This document shows, piece after piece, positions 1 through 5,575 of a stretch of 13,342 nucleotides of DNA; position 1 is the stretch's first letter, and each line of letters begins with the position of its first letter. The stretch is from contig MNXK01000239.1 in NCBI GenBank assembly GCA_001872165.1, positions 1-13,342 on the forward strand. Reading direction: 5' to 3'. Source of the stretch: Anaerolineae bacterium CG2_30_58_95. Its GTDB lineage: Bacteria; Chloroflexota; Anaerolineae; Anaerolineales; Villigracilaceae. The translations under genes were made by a program, and so were the position numbers. Under the pieces are notes generated by a model. The model made no database searches. It saw only the letters and a list, made by a program, of their open reading frames with translations, and was not told the origin of the DNA.

Positions 1-16
1 TTCGGCCAACCATAGG

Positions 17-58
17 GGTCGAAGGTCGAAGGTCGAAGATCGAAGGTCGAAGGTTGCA
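17..58. repeat. Heptamer tandem array, unit GGTCGAA
   Basis: Units run in strict 7-nt register: GGTCGAA at 17, 24 and 31, GATCGAA at 38, GGTCGAA at 45, and a decayed GGTTGCA at 52. Related GGTTGAA-like units continue at about 86-107. Neither strand of the unit contains a stop codon. It lies downstream of the minus-strand lipoate transferase gene. It is the first of several period-7 arrays in this window with different unit sequences. Whether any gene lies to the left cannot be seen. Confidence 0.85.
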
Positions 59-89
59 GGCTTCGCCCTGAGGCTCAGCCCGAAGGGTT

Positions 90-128
90 GGAAGGTTGAA
101 GGTTTCGAGGAGGGACCTTCAACCTTCC
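90..128. terminator. 14-bp perfect inverted repeat, possible terminator
   Basis: Positions 90-103 (GGAAGGTTGAAGGT) are the exact reverse complement of 115-128, with an 11-nt loop. The hairpin begins 4 nt beyond the stop codon of the minus-strand lipoate transferase gene. On the minus strand no U-run follows it. On the plus strand TTTT follows after 2 nt. It could therefore be a weak terminator for a plus-strand gene left of the window, or an mRNA 3'-end stabiliser for the minus-strand gene. The arms are built from the same GGTTGAA-like heptamers as the neighbouring array. Confidence 0.4.
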
Positions 129-132
129 GCTT

Positions 133-954
133 TTAACCGCTTGCCCGCTCTGTCCAGCGCGGCTGGGCGTATTTGCTTTCCGCCAGTTCTTCGGCGCGCG
201 CCTCTTCGTCTGGGGTGAGAGAGCGCCTCTGTAAATCCAGGTTCAGCGTCTCATGGAAGGCAGCGGTAAATGCCTGCGCGGCTTCTTCCCACGCGACCGG
301 CCGGCCCAGAACGGACTCGACTGTCGCAGCGCGCGCCAGCAGGCGTTCAGCGGCACGCGCCCGGGCAGCTTCGTCTGGAAAAACGAGGGCCTGGGTGATG
401 CGCGCCAGGTCGCCGTTCAGGGGCAGCGAGCCGTGCTGGAGCACGCCCTCTTTCCGCCGCGCCTGCGCCGAGCCGACCAGCTTCTTCCCGCCGACGGTGA
501 TCTCATATGTCGAAGGCGCCTCGAAGCAGACCGGGTTGGTATTTCCGGCCTGCGAGGCAGCCGAGCGTTCCTGCATCTCCACCGGCAGGCCAAGCAAGCG
601 CAAAGCTGCCAGTAGAGCCTGCGCCAGATGGTTGTAACTTTCCAGCAGCGTGCCGGCCAGGCGGGGTTCATCCGGCGGGGCAATGACCGAATAAGTCAGT
701 TCATCGGTGTGCAGGATGGCGCGCCCGCCAGTCGGGCGGCGGACAAGCTCCCAGCCGCGTTCTTTCAGGCGCGGAATATCAACATCGGAAAATGGCTGGG
801 CGTAGCCGAGCGAGAGGCAGGGTGGCTGCCAGGCGTACAGGCGCAGCGCGGGGAGCGATTCGCCGCGCCCGACGGATTCGAGCAGCGCCTCGTCCACGGC
901 CATGTTCCACGCGCCGCGGGCAGGAGGGGTGAGGAGTAGACGCCAGGTATCCAT
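133..954 (-). CDS. Lipoate/octanoate transferase family protein (LplA/LipM type)
   Basis: A 273-residue member of the BPL_LplA_LipB family, which moves lipoyl or octanoyl groups onto carrier domains such as those of 2-oxoacid dehydrogenases and the glycine cleavage H protein. The family signature RRPTGGRAILH is at residues 72-82. The lysine-containing segment GGKKLVGSAQ is at 155-164, followed by LQHGSLPL at 172-179. Cys143 lies in CFEAPSTYE, the context of the catalytic cysteine of LipM-type octanoyltransferases. That leaves LipM-like octanoyl transfer and LplA-like ATP-dependent ligation both open. The ATG at 954 is preferred because GAGG sits 8 nt upstream. A longer reading from a TTG at 993 has no ribosome binding site. 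A weak -10-like TAAAAT (minus strand, 988-983) lies in the divergent intergenic region. The family is certain; the exact reaction is not. Confidence 0.9.
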   Translation of the reverse strand: MDTWRLLLTPPARGAWNMAVDEALLESVGRGESLPALRLYAWQPPCLSLGYAQPFSDVDIPRLKERGWELVRRPTGGRAILHTDELTYSVIAPPDEPRLAGTLLESYNHLAQALLAALRLLGLPVEMQERSAASQAGNTNPVCFEAPSTYEITVGGKKLVGSAQARRKEGVLQHGSLPLNGDLARITQALVFPDEAARARAAERLLARAATVESVLGRPVAWEEAAQAFTAAFHETLNLDLQRRSLTPDEEARAEELAESKYAQPRWTERASG

Positions 955-1025
955 GATGGTCGCCTCGTGGGAGGACGGGGATATTTTACTCAATAATTTG
1001 GATGCAACCAGGGTGGATTTTTTAC

Positions 1026-1054
1026 TTGCTTGAATACCCGCTTTGTGCTAGACT
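1026..1054 (+). promoter_or_regulatory. Candidate sigma-70-type promoter for the receiver/sirtuin/kinase operon
   Basis: TTGCTT (1026-1031) and TAGACT (1049-1054) are separated by 17 nt. TG at 1046-1047 gives an extended -10 (TGC then TAGACT). Both hexamers are imperfect: 3 of 6 and 4 of 6 matches. Transcription from here would give a leader of roughly 135 nt before the ATG at 1197, and that leader contains the structured element at 1075-1153. Confidence 0.4.
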
Positions 1055-1074
1055 TTATATGCAGTGGTGACTCA

Positions 1075-1153
1075 CTTGCGCTCAGAGGAGGGCTGCGCCC
1101 CCGAATTTCTTGGGAAAAGCCGTAGAGTGGGAGCACAGCCTCACATGCGCAAG
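1075..1153 (+). other. Possible structured 5' leader RNA
   Basis: CTTGCGC at 1075-1081 pairs perfectly with GCGCAAG at 1147-1153. Inside it, GAG-GGCTG (1088-1095, one bulged G) pairs with CAGCCTC (1136-1142). An inner stem joins CCCGA (1100-1104) to TTGGG (1110-1114), including a G-U pair. This gives a closed three-tier fold ending about 40 nt before the start codon of the receiver gene. I compared it from memory with common riboswitch cores (SAM, TPP, cobalamin, both c-di-GMP classes, ydaO, fluoride, ZTP, Moco) and recognise none. It may be an unknown regulatory RNA or a chance fold. Confidence 0.3.
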
Positions 1154-1196
1154 ATTACGCAACGCCGTTTGGTAGTTGTTTTCCGAGGGAGCAGCT

Positions 1197-2363
1197 ATGG
1201 CCAAGAAAATTCTAATCATTGATGACGACCTGGATACCCTGCGCCTGGTCGGCGCGATGCTTCAACGACGGGGATATCAGATCGTGGTCGCATCGAGCGG
1301 AGAGCAGGGATTGGTCCAGGCAGCGAATGAAAAACCCGACCTGGCTCTCGTGGATGTCATGATGCCGCAGATGGATGGCTATGAGGTGACGAAGCGCCTG
1401 CGCAGCGACCCGCAGACGGCCGACATCCCCATCCTGATGTTTACTGCCAAGACGCAATTGGATGACAAAGTCACCGGCTTCGAGTCTGGCGCGGACGATT
1501 ACCTGACCAAGCCCACCCACCCTGTCGAGCTTCAGGCGCACGTCAAAGCCCTGCTGGCCCGTTCTATCAGATGGAAGGCTGGCCCTGCGGTGGCCGAGGC
1601 AAAACCGCCCTTCGTCATCGGCGTGCTGGCCGCGCGCGGGGGACAGGGGGTGACAACCCTGGCCGTCAACCTGGCTAAGTGCCTGATGACGGCCGCCCAG
1701 GAAGAGGTCATCCTGGCCGAGCTGCGTCCTGGCATGGGTACGCTTGGCCCCGATCTCGGAGAGCCTGACCCGAAAGAGTTACTGTCGCTTTTGCAATCCA
1801 AGCCCGATGAGTTGACCCAGCAAAAGGTCAAGGATAATCTTCTCGTCCACGAGACTGGCCTGAGATTGCTGCTTGGCTCTATTCACCCGCGCGATGCCAT
1901 GCTGCTGAATGGGATTGCCCAGTTCGAGACGATCATCAACCGGTTGGAAAGCCTGGCCCCCTATCTTGTCTTGGACCTTGGCCCTGGCCTGACGCCACTG
2001 ACCCAAAAACTGCTCAAAAAATGCCAGCATCTCATCGTGATCGTGGAACCGACGCCGAACTCGGTTTTACATGCCAAGGCTTTGCTTACCGACCTGGTGG
2101 AATTGGAGGTCAATAAGCGCAGGATCAGCCCAATCGTGGTGAACCGGCTCCGCTCCGATACGCAGATGAACATGACCCAGGTTCAGGAGAAATTGGATTG
2201 GGTCGTACCGGCGGTCATCATGCCTTTCCCGGAGCTTATCTACCGGGCGGTACAGATGAAGACCATCGCCGTATCCTACCAGCCAGATTGCCAAATCAAT
2301 CAGCAGTTCGCCAAACTGTCCGCCCTGATGCTCGAGCTCGAGCGCGCCCGCCTGGAAAAATGA
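1197..2363 (+). CDS. Response regulator receiver fused to a degenerate MinD/ParA-like (CpaE/TadZ-type) domain
   Basis: A 388-residue protein with two domains. The receiver (about residues 3-120) has the acidic pocket D9-D10-D11, phosphoacceptor D53 in LVDVMMPQMDG, T83 and K105 (LTKP), so it looks competent for phosphorylation. The second domain (about 138-385) is MinD/ParA-like, with ARGGQGVTTLAVNLA (146-160) in place of the P-loop. Both lysines of the ParA deviant Walker A (KGGxGKT) are replaced, by R and V, as is common in CpaE/TadZ localisation proteins. No DNA-binding domain is present, so the output is probably protein interaction or positioning. The ATG at 1197 has GAGGGA 6 nt upstream; the TTG at 1176 is less likely. 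It overlaps the sirtuin gene by ATGA, implying translational coupling. No Tad or type IV pilus genes are in view, so a pilus role cannot be claimed. Confidence 0.88.
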   Translation: MAKKILIIDDDLDTLRLVGAMLQRRGYQIVVASSGEQGLVQAANEKPDLALVDVMMPQMDGYEVTKRLRSDPQTADIPILMFTAKTQLDDKVTGFESGADDYLTKPTHPVELQAHVKALLARSIRWKAGPAVAEAKPPFVIGVLAARGGQGVTTLAVNLAKCLMTAAQEEVILAELRPGMGTLGPDLGEPDPKELLSLLQSKPDELTQQKVKDNLLVHETGLRLLLGSIHPRDAMLLNGIAQFETIINRLESLAPYLVLDLGPGLTPLTQKLLKKCQHLIVIVEPTPNSVLHAKALLTDLVELEVNKRRISPIVVNRLRSDTQMNMTQVQEKLDWVVPAVIMPFPELIYRAVQMKTIAVSYQPDCQINQQFAKLSALMLELERARLEK

Positions 2364-3160
2364 CCATACTCTCCGCCCAGACCCTGGAGTGCATCCAATA
2401 TGCGGCGGAGTTAATTCGCAAATCTCAGCGTGCCGTCGTCCTGACCGGCGCGGGGATATCTACTCCCTCGGGCATCCCCGACTTCCGTTCGGAGGGAACA
2501 GGTCTATGGTCCAAGATGGACCCGATGGAAGTCGCCTCGCTGAACGCCTTCCGCTACGCGCCTGAACGTTTCTACGAATGGATCCGTCCCCTGGCTACCC
2601 AAATCTATGAAGCGGCGCCCAACCCTGCTCATCAGGCATTGGCGCGCTTGCAGGCGGCTGGATTCTTCAAAGTCATCATCACCCAGAACATAGACAACCT
2701 TCATCAAAAAGCGGGGGCCTCGCATGTCGTGGAGACGCACGGCACATTCCAGACGATGTCTTGTACGCAGTGCTTCGAGCAGGTCAGCAGCAATGGCTTC
2801 ATCGGGCCATACATCCGGGATGGTCTCGTCCCATACTGCCCGCAATGTAGGGGAATATTGAAACCGGATATCATCTTATTTGGTGAACAGTTGCCAGTGC
2901 ACACGTGGTTCGAAGCCCAAACCGCCTGCCGGAACTGCGACTTGATCCTGGTCGCCGGCTCCTCGCTCGAGGTGCTGCCCGTGGCCGGGTTGCCGCTCCA
3001 GGCCCTCGACGGGGGCGCGCACCTGATCATTGCCAACCTTTCGCCGACTTACCTGGGCGTGCGCGCCGACGTCCTGCTCCTGGGGGATGTGGCTGAGATC
3101 ATCCCGTTGATCGCAGAATGCGTTTTACATGATGGTAGCTCGGAGAGCTACCATGGCTGA
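2360..3160 (+). CDS. SIR2-family NAD-dependent protein deacylase (sirtuin)
   Basis: A 266-residue sirtuin, full length for the bacterial family. Sirtuins remove acyl groups from protein lysines, consuming NAD+ and releasing nicotinamide and O-acyl-ADP-ribose. Visible motifs are GAGISTPSGIPDFRS (30-44) for NAD binding, TQNIDNLH (108-115), catalytic His127 in ETHG, a zinc site C135-x2-C138 and C160-x2-C163, KPDIILFGE (168-176), and GSSLEV (200-205). All key residues are present, so activity is expected. The ATG at 2360 overlaps the stop codon of the receiver gene as ATGA. A longer in-frame reading from 2198 lies inside that gene and is not supported. Its stop falls 6 bases into the histidine kinase start region. 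Being sandwiched between a receiver protein and a kinase is unusual for a sirtuin and suggests a link between NAD or acyl status and signalling. Confidence 0.95.
   Translation: MTILSAQTLECIQYAAELIRKSQRAVVLTGAGISTPSGIPDFRSEGTGLWSKMDPMEVASLNAFRYAPERFYEWIRPLATQIYEAAPNPAHQALARLQAAGFFKVIITQNIDNLHQKAGASHVVETHGTFQTMSCTQCFEQVSSNGFIGPYIRDGLVPYCPQCRGILKPDIILFGEQLPVHTWFEAQTACRNCDLILVAGSSLEVLPVAGLPLQALDGGAHLIIANLSPTYLGVRADVLLLGDVAEIIPLIAECVLHDGSSESYHG
3132..3154 (+). promoter_or_regulatory. Perfect 10-bp hairpin over the kinase ribosome binding site and start codon
   Basis: ATGGTAGCTC (3132-3141) and GAGCTACCAT (3145-3154) are exact reverse complements with a 3-nt loop, GGA. The GGAG Shine-Dalgarno (3142-3145) occupies the loop and the first stem base. 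The first two bases of the kinase ATG (3153-3155) are in the stem. The hairpin lies inside the last codons of the sirtuin gene, so ribosomes finishing that gene would melt it. This is a plausible translational coupling device. A protein-binding operator is the alternative. Confidence 0.6.
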
Positions 3161-4337
3161 TACCGAAAAACGACTGGAAGGTTACCGGCGGCTGATAGAC
3201 ATCGCCCGTGACCTGGCCTCGACCCTCGACCTGAACATCCTGCTCGACCGTATCATTCGGGCCGCGGTGGATATTACCGGCGCGCAGGCAGCTTCGATCC
3301 TGCTGTATGACGATGCTTCCCGCCAGTTGCACTTCCAAGTCGCGACCGATCTGGATGAACCGCTCATGCGCGGCCTGGTTGTACCCCTGGAGGGCAGCAT
3401 TGCCGGCTGGATCGTAACCAACCGCCAGCCGGTGCGCGTCTCGAACGCGCAAGAGGATCCGCGTCATTTCGGCTTGATCGAAGAGGCGACCCATTACGCC
3501 ACCAATTCCCTGCTGGGCGTTCCATTGATCACCAAAGATAAGGTCATTGGCGTATTGGAGGCCCTTAATAAGCAAGGCGGCGAATTTACCGAGACGGACG
3601 AGGCCTTATTCTGTGTGTTGGGGGCGCAGGCAGCAGTAGCCATCGAAAACGCACGTTTATTCCAACAATCTGACCTGATTGCCACTTTCGTCCACGAGGT
3701 GCGTACACCTCTCTCGGCTATCACCACGGCCACCTATCTATTGCTCAGGCCGGAAATTTCTCATGAGGAGCGCGATGAGATCGTCCAGAACATCCACGAC
3801 GAAGCTTGTCGGCTCAACACCCTGGCTTCCTCCTTTCTCGACCTGGCGCGCATGGAATCGGGCCGCGTTCAATTCCACAGCAGCCAATTCGAGTTGAGGG
3901 CCTTGCTGGTGGAGTGTAAGAAGGTGATGCAGAGCAAGGCTGACGAGGACGGCATCCAGATCACTATCGAAATCCCCGCCGATTTCCCCAGCCTGGAAGC
4001 CGACCGCGACAAGCTCAAGCAATTGATGCTCAATCTCTTGAGCAATGCGATCAAGTACAACCGCCCGAATGGGTTGGTCACGATGAGCGCCTCAGCGCAG
4101 GAGAAGGAATTCGTCCTCGCCGTGCAGGATACCGGCATTGGCATCCCCGAAAAGGCGTTACCCAAGCTGTTCCAGAAGTTTTATCGCGTCCAGGATGCGG
4201 AAGGCAGCCCCACCGGCACTGGCCTGGGGCTTTCGATCTGCAAGCAGATTGTCCAAGGACACGGGGGACGCATCGAGGTGCACAGTCAGCTCGGCGAGGG
4301 GACAACCTTCACTATCCACCTGCCGCGCAAGAAATAA
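3153..4337 (+). CDS. GAF-domain sensor histidine kinase
   Basis: A 394-residue soluble histidine kinase with no transmembrane segment. An N-terminal GAF domain (about residues 10-168, ending in VAIENARLFQQ) should sense a small molecule or redox state. It is followed by a HisKA dimerisation domain with phospho-accepting His181 in FVHEVRTPLSAI. The HATPase domain has the N box NLLSNAIKYN (294-303, Asn298), the G1 box DTGIGIP (326-332) and the G2 box GTGLGLSI (355-362). All catalytic motifs are intact. The start at 3153 is chosen because GGAGA lies just upstream. In-frame ATGs at 3129 and 3132 lack such a site. It overlaps the sirtuin gene by 8 nt and is probably cotranscribed with the receiver gene, its likely partner. 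It ends 6 nt from the convergent DUF503 gene, which leaves no room for a terminator between them. Confidence 0.95.
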   Translation: MADTEKRLEGYRRLIDIARDLASTLDLNILLDRIIRAAVDITGAQAASILLYDDASRQLHFQVATDLDEPLMRGLVVPLEGSIAGWIVTNRQPVRVSNAQEDPRHFGLIEEATHYATNSLLGVPLITKDKVIGVLEALNKQGGEFTETDEALFCVLGAQAAVAIENARLFQQSDLIATFVHEVRTPLSAITTATYLLLRPEISHEERDEIVQNIHDEACRLNTLASSFLDLARMESGRVQFHSSQFELRALLVECKKVMQSKADEDGIQITIEIPADFPSLEADRDKLKQLMLNLLSNAIKYNRPNGLVTMSASAQEKEFVLAVQDTGIGIPEKALPKLFQKFYRVQDAEGSPTGTGLGLSICKQIVQGHGGRIEVHSQLGEGTTFTIHLPRKK

Positions 4338-4343
4338 CGCGTA

Positions 4344-4625
4344 TCAGATAATTTCCAGCCTGTCGTCCATCACATCCATATCCAGCCAGTTCCTCTCCAC
4401 CCATTCGACCACTGCTTGCAGGGAGCGTTGGATGTACGTCCTGTCGCTGTTGACCAGCGCGCAGGCGATGACCGCTTCCTGCCACTTGTCCTGTAAATCC
4501 ATCTCGGCGACGGAGACGTTGAACTGGCGGTGCAGGCGTGCCAGCAGCGGCTTGAGCCGTCCGCGCTTCTCTTTCAGCGAGGCGCAGGCGGGGAGATGGA
4601 GGTGGAGGGTGAGCAGGCCGAGCAT
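4344..4625 (-). CDS. DUF503 family protein (YlxP-like)
   Basis: A 93-residue small protein matching the DUF503/YlxP family: a hydrophobic first strand (LLTLHLHLP), then SLKEKRGRLKPL (16-27), FNVSVAEMD (35-43) and a short C-terminal helix. The family's molecular role is not established; members are often found in the nusA-infB-rbfA translation region. Here it starts 6 nt after the PIN toxin stop codon on the same strand, so it is probably the third gene of the antitoxin-toxin transcript. No clear Shine-Dalgarno precedes the ATG at 4625, which fits translational coupling. The product name is secure, the function is not. Confidence 0.88.
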   Translation of the reverse strand: MLGLLTLHLHLPACASLKEKRGRLKPLLARLHRQFNVSVAEMDLQDKWQEAVIACALVNSDRTYIQRSLQAVVEWVERNWLDMDVMDDRLEII

Positions 4626-4631
4626 TTCGAG

Positions 4632-5063
4632 TTATTTGTCCGCGTTGAGAGTGTCGAGAAATTTCCGGGCGGTCTGTATTTCAATTCCTCGAAAGGTTTT
4701 CAAGCCCAGGAGATGTTTATCGCCGGAAACAATGAACCCCGCCTTTCCTTTCAGCGCGGCAGCCAGGAACATTTCATCGGATGGATCTTCTGGGATCGCG
4801 CCGCGTACGTCCGCATCGCCTTGAACGACCACCGCGTTTTGCCTCATCGTTTCTGCCAATTGGGAAATCCGTTCGTCGGTGAGGCGAAAAACATCTTTCA
4901 CGCGATGTTCCGACAACACTCTTTGAACTTCTTCGATGATGCTTGTTGAGGTGATGAGCGTGAAGCGAAGATCGGTCCACGCCTGCACCAGATGGAACGG
5001 CGCACCTTTCTTGCTGATAACGCTGCTTACAATCACGTTGGTATCAAGAACCGCTCGGAGCAT
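4632..5063 (-). CDS. PIN-domain ribonuclease toxin of a type II toxin-antitoxin module
   Basis: A 143-residue PIN-family protein (COG1569-like putative toxin). PIN toxins are metal-dependent ribonucleases. The acidic active-site set is visible: Asp7 in VLDTNVIVSS, Glu44/Glu45 in SIIEEVQRVL, and the DPSDEMFLAAAL segment (93-104, Asp96) followed by GDKHLL (114-119, Asp115). The ATG at 5063 starts the PIN fold directly. A longer reading from 5135 only adds antitoxin-overlapping sequence in another frame. The gene overlaps the antitoxin gene by 20 bases, the usual arrangement for coupled toxin-antitoxin pairs. Complete catalytic residues argue that it is not a decayed copy. Confidence 0.9.
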   Translation of the reverse strand: MLRAVLDTNVIVSSVISKKGAPFHLVQAWTDLRFTLITSTSIIEEVQRVLSEHRVKDVFRLTDERISQLAETMRQNAVVVQGDADVRGAIPEDPSDEMFLAAALKGKAGFIVSGDKHLLGLKTFRGIEIQTARKFLDTLNADK

Positions 5064-5463
5064 TTTCCGCCCGGACCTTCCTGACCGCTTCTGCCACGAT
5101 TTCCTCGATCTCCTCTTCGGGGAGGTCGGGCGCATTTTCCCGTATCCTATCGATCACTTCGAAACGCGCCTCGCGCTCGGCAACCAGTTTGGTATACATG
5201 TCAAGGGGGATGGTGGCCGTGCTATCCTCGGTATTGATGCGTGCCTGGCCTCTCTTCACAGCGTAAGTCGCCGCGGCTTCCCGCACAGCGCGAATGGTAT
5301 CTAGTTTGCCGCGGATTTGCTCGTAATCCGCAGCCGGGATCATCACCGCCACGTTCTTGCCATTGCGCTCGATCATCACATCGCCTTTGCCGGCCAGCAC
5401 CTGGTCGAGTAAATCGCGAAATCTTGTGCGCGCCTCGCCGCTTTTGACGGTTGTGGTTACCAT
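5044..5463 (-). CDS. Phd/YefM-type antitoxin paired with the PIN toxin
   Basis: A 139-residue protein. The N-terminal half (about 1-58) matches the Phd/YefM DNA-binding fold: TTVKSGEARTRFRDLLDQVL, then IERNGKNVAVMIPAADYEQI, a strand-turn-strand dimer region. The longer C-terminal half is charged and helical (EREARFEVIDRIRENAP, then EEEIEEIVAEAVRKVRAE) and is likely the flexible toxin-neutralising segment. It is longer than a minimal Phd protein of about 75-90 residues. The ATG at 5463 has a strong Shine-Dalgarno, AAAGGAGT (minus strand, 5476-5469). The promoter and a 28-bp palindrome lie just upstream, consistent with autorepression by the antitoxin or the toxin-antitoxin complex. Confidence 0.88.
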   Translation of the reverse strand: MVTTTVKSGEARTRFRDLLDQVLAGKGDVMIERNGKNVAVMIPAADYEQIRGKLDTIRAVREAAATYAVKRGQARINTEDSTATIPLDMYTKLVAEREARFEVIDRIRENAPDLPEEEIEEIVAEAVRKVRAENAPSGS

Positions 5464-5482
5464 AGTTCACTCCTTTGCACAA

Positions 5483-5510
5483 AGCGTACAATTTGTACAA
5501 ATTGTACGCT
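5483..5510. promoter_or_regulatory. Perfect 28-bp palindrome, likely antitoxin operator
   Basis: The sequence from 5483 to 5510 equals its own reverse complement without mismatch. It is centred on TGTACA (5494-5499) and contains GTAC three times, 9 nt apart (5486, 5495, 5504). TGTACA is the core hexamer known for operators of the YefM-YoeB antitoxin complex, and the adjacent antitoxin is of the Phd/YefM class. It overlaps the -10 and the expected transcription start of the minus-strand operon, and faces folC on the other side. Confidence 0.75.
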
Positions 5511-5529
5511 GCGCTGGATGGAATGTCAA
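5501..5529 (-). promoter_or_regulatory. Promoter of the antitoxin-PIN-DUF503 operon
   Basis: Read on the minus strand, a perfect TTGACA -35 (5529-5524) is followed by a 17-nt spacer and a TACAAT -10 (5506-5501, 5 of 6 consensus matches). Transcription would begin near 5494, about 30 nt before the antitoxin ATG at 5463. The -10 hexamer lies inside the palindrome at 5483-5510, so a bound repressor would block polymerase. Confidence 0.75.
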
Positions 5530-5547
5530 GGAAGCTGGAATCAGAAG

Positions 5548-5575
5548 ATTTACGTTTTACGCATTACGATTTACA
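5548..5575 (+). repeat. Heptamer array, unit NNTTACG, abutting the folC start codon
   Basis: Four 7-nt units in register: ATTTACG, TTTTACG, CATTACG and ATTTACA. The last base (5575) is immediately followed by the ATG at 5576. The 20 bases at 5549-5568 are identical to 9532-9551 upstream of the dehydrogenase gene. Read forward in the folC frame the array is open and yields an RFTFYALRF-type peptide, so longer folC readings from upstream are artefacts of the repeat. Confidence 0.85.

Noticed and set aside
1075..1153. Known riboswitch or tRNA in the operon leader
   Set aside because: No conserved core of a familiar riboswitch class and no cloverleaf or TPsiC signature could be matched, so it is listed only as an unknown structured leader.
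2360..3160. Sirtuin as a phage-defence effector (such as ThsA, DSR or pAgo-linked SIR2)
   Set aside because: It is a stand-alone deacylase-type sirtuin with zinc cysteines and full catalytic motifs, and lacks the partner domains or genes of those defence systems.
4138..4824. A 228-codon plus-strand frame spanning the kinase end, DUF503 and PIN genes
   Set aside because: It crosses three well-supported genes in other frames and is serine/arginine-rich low-quality sequence.
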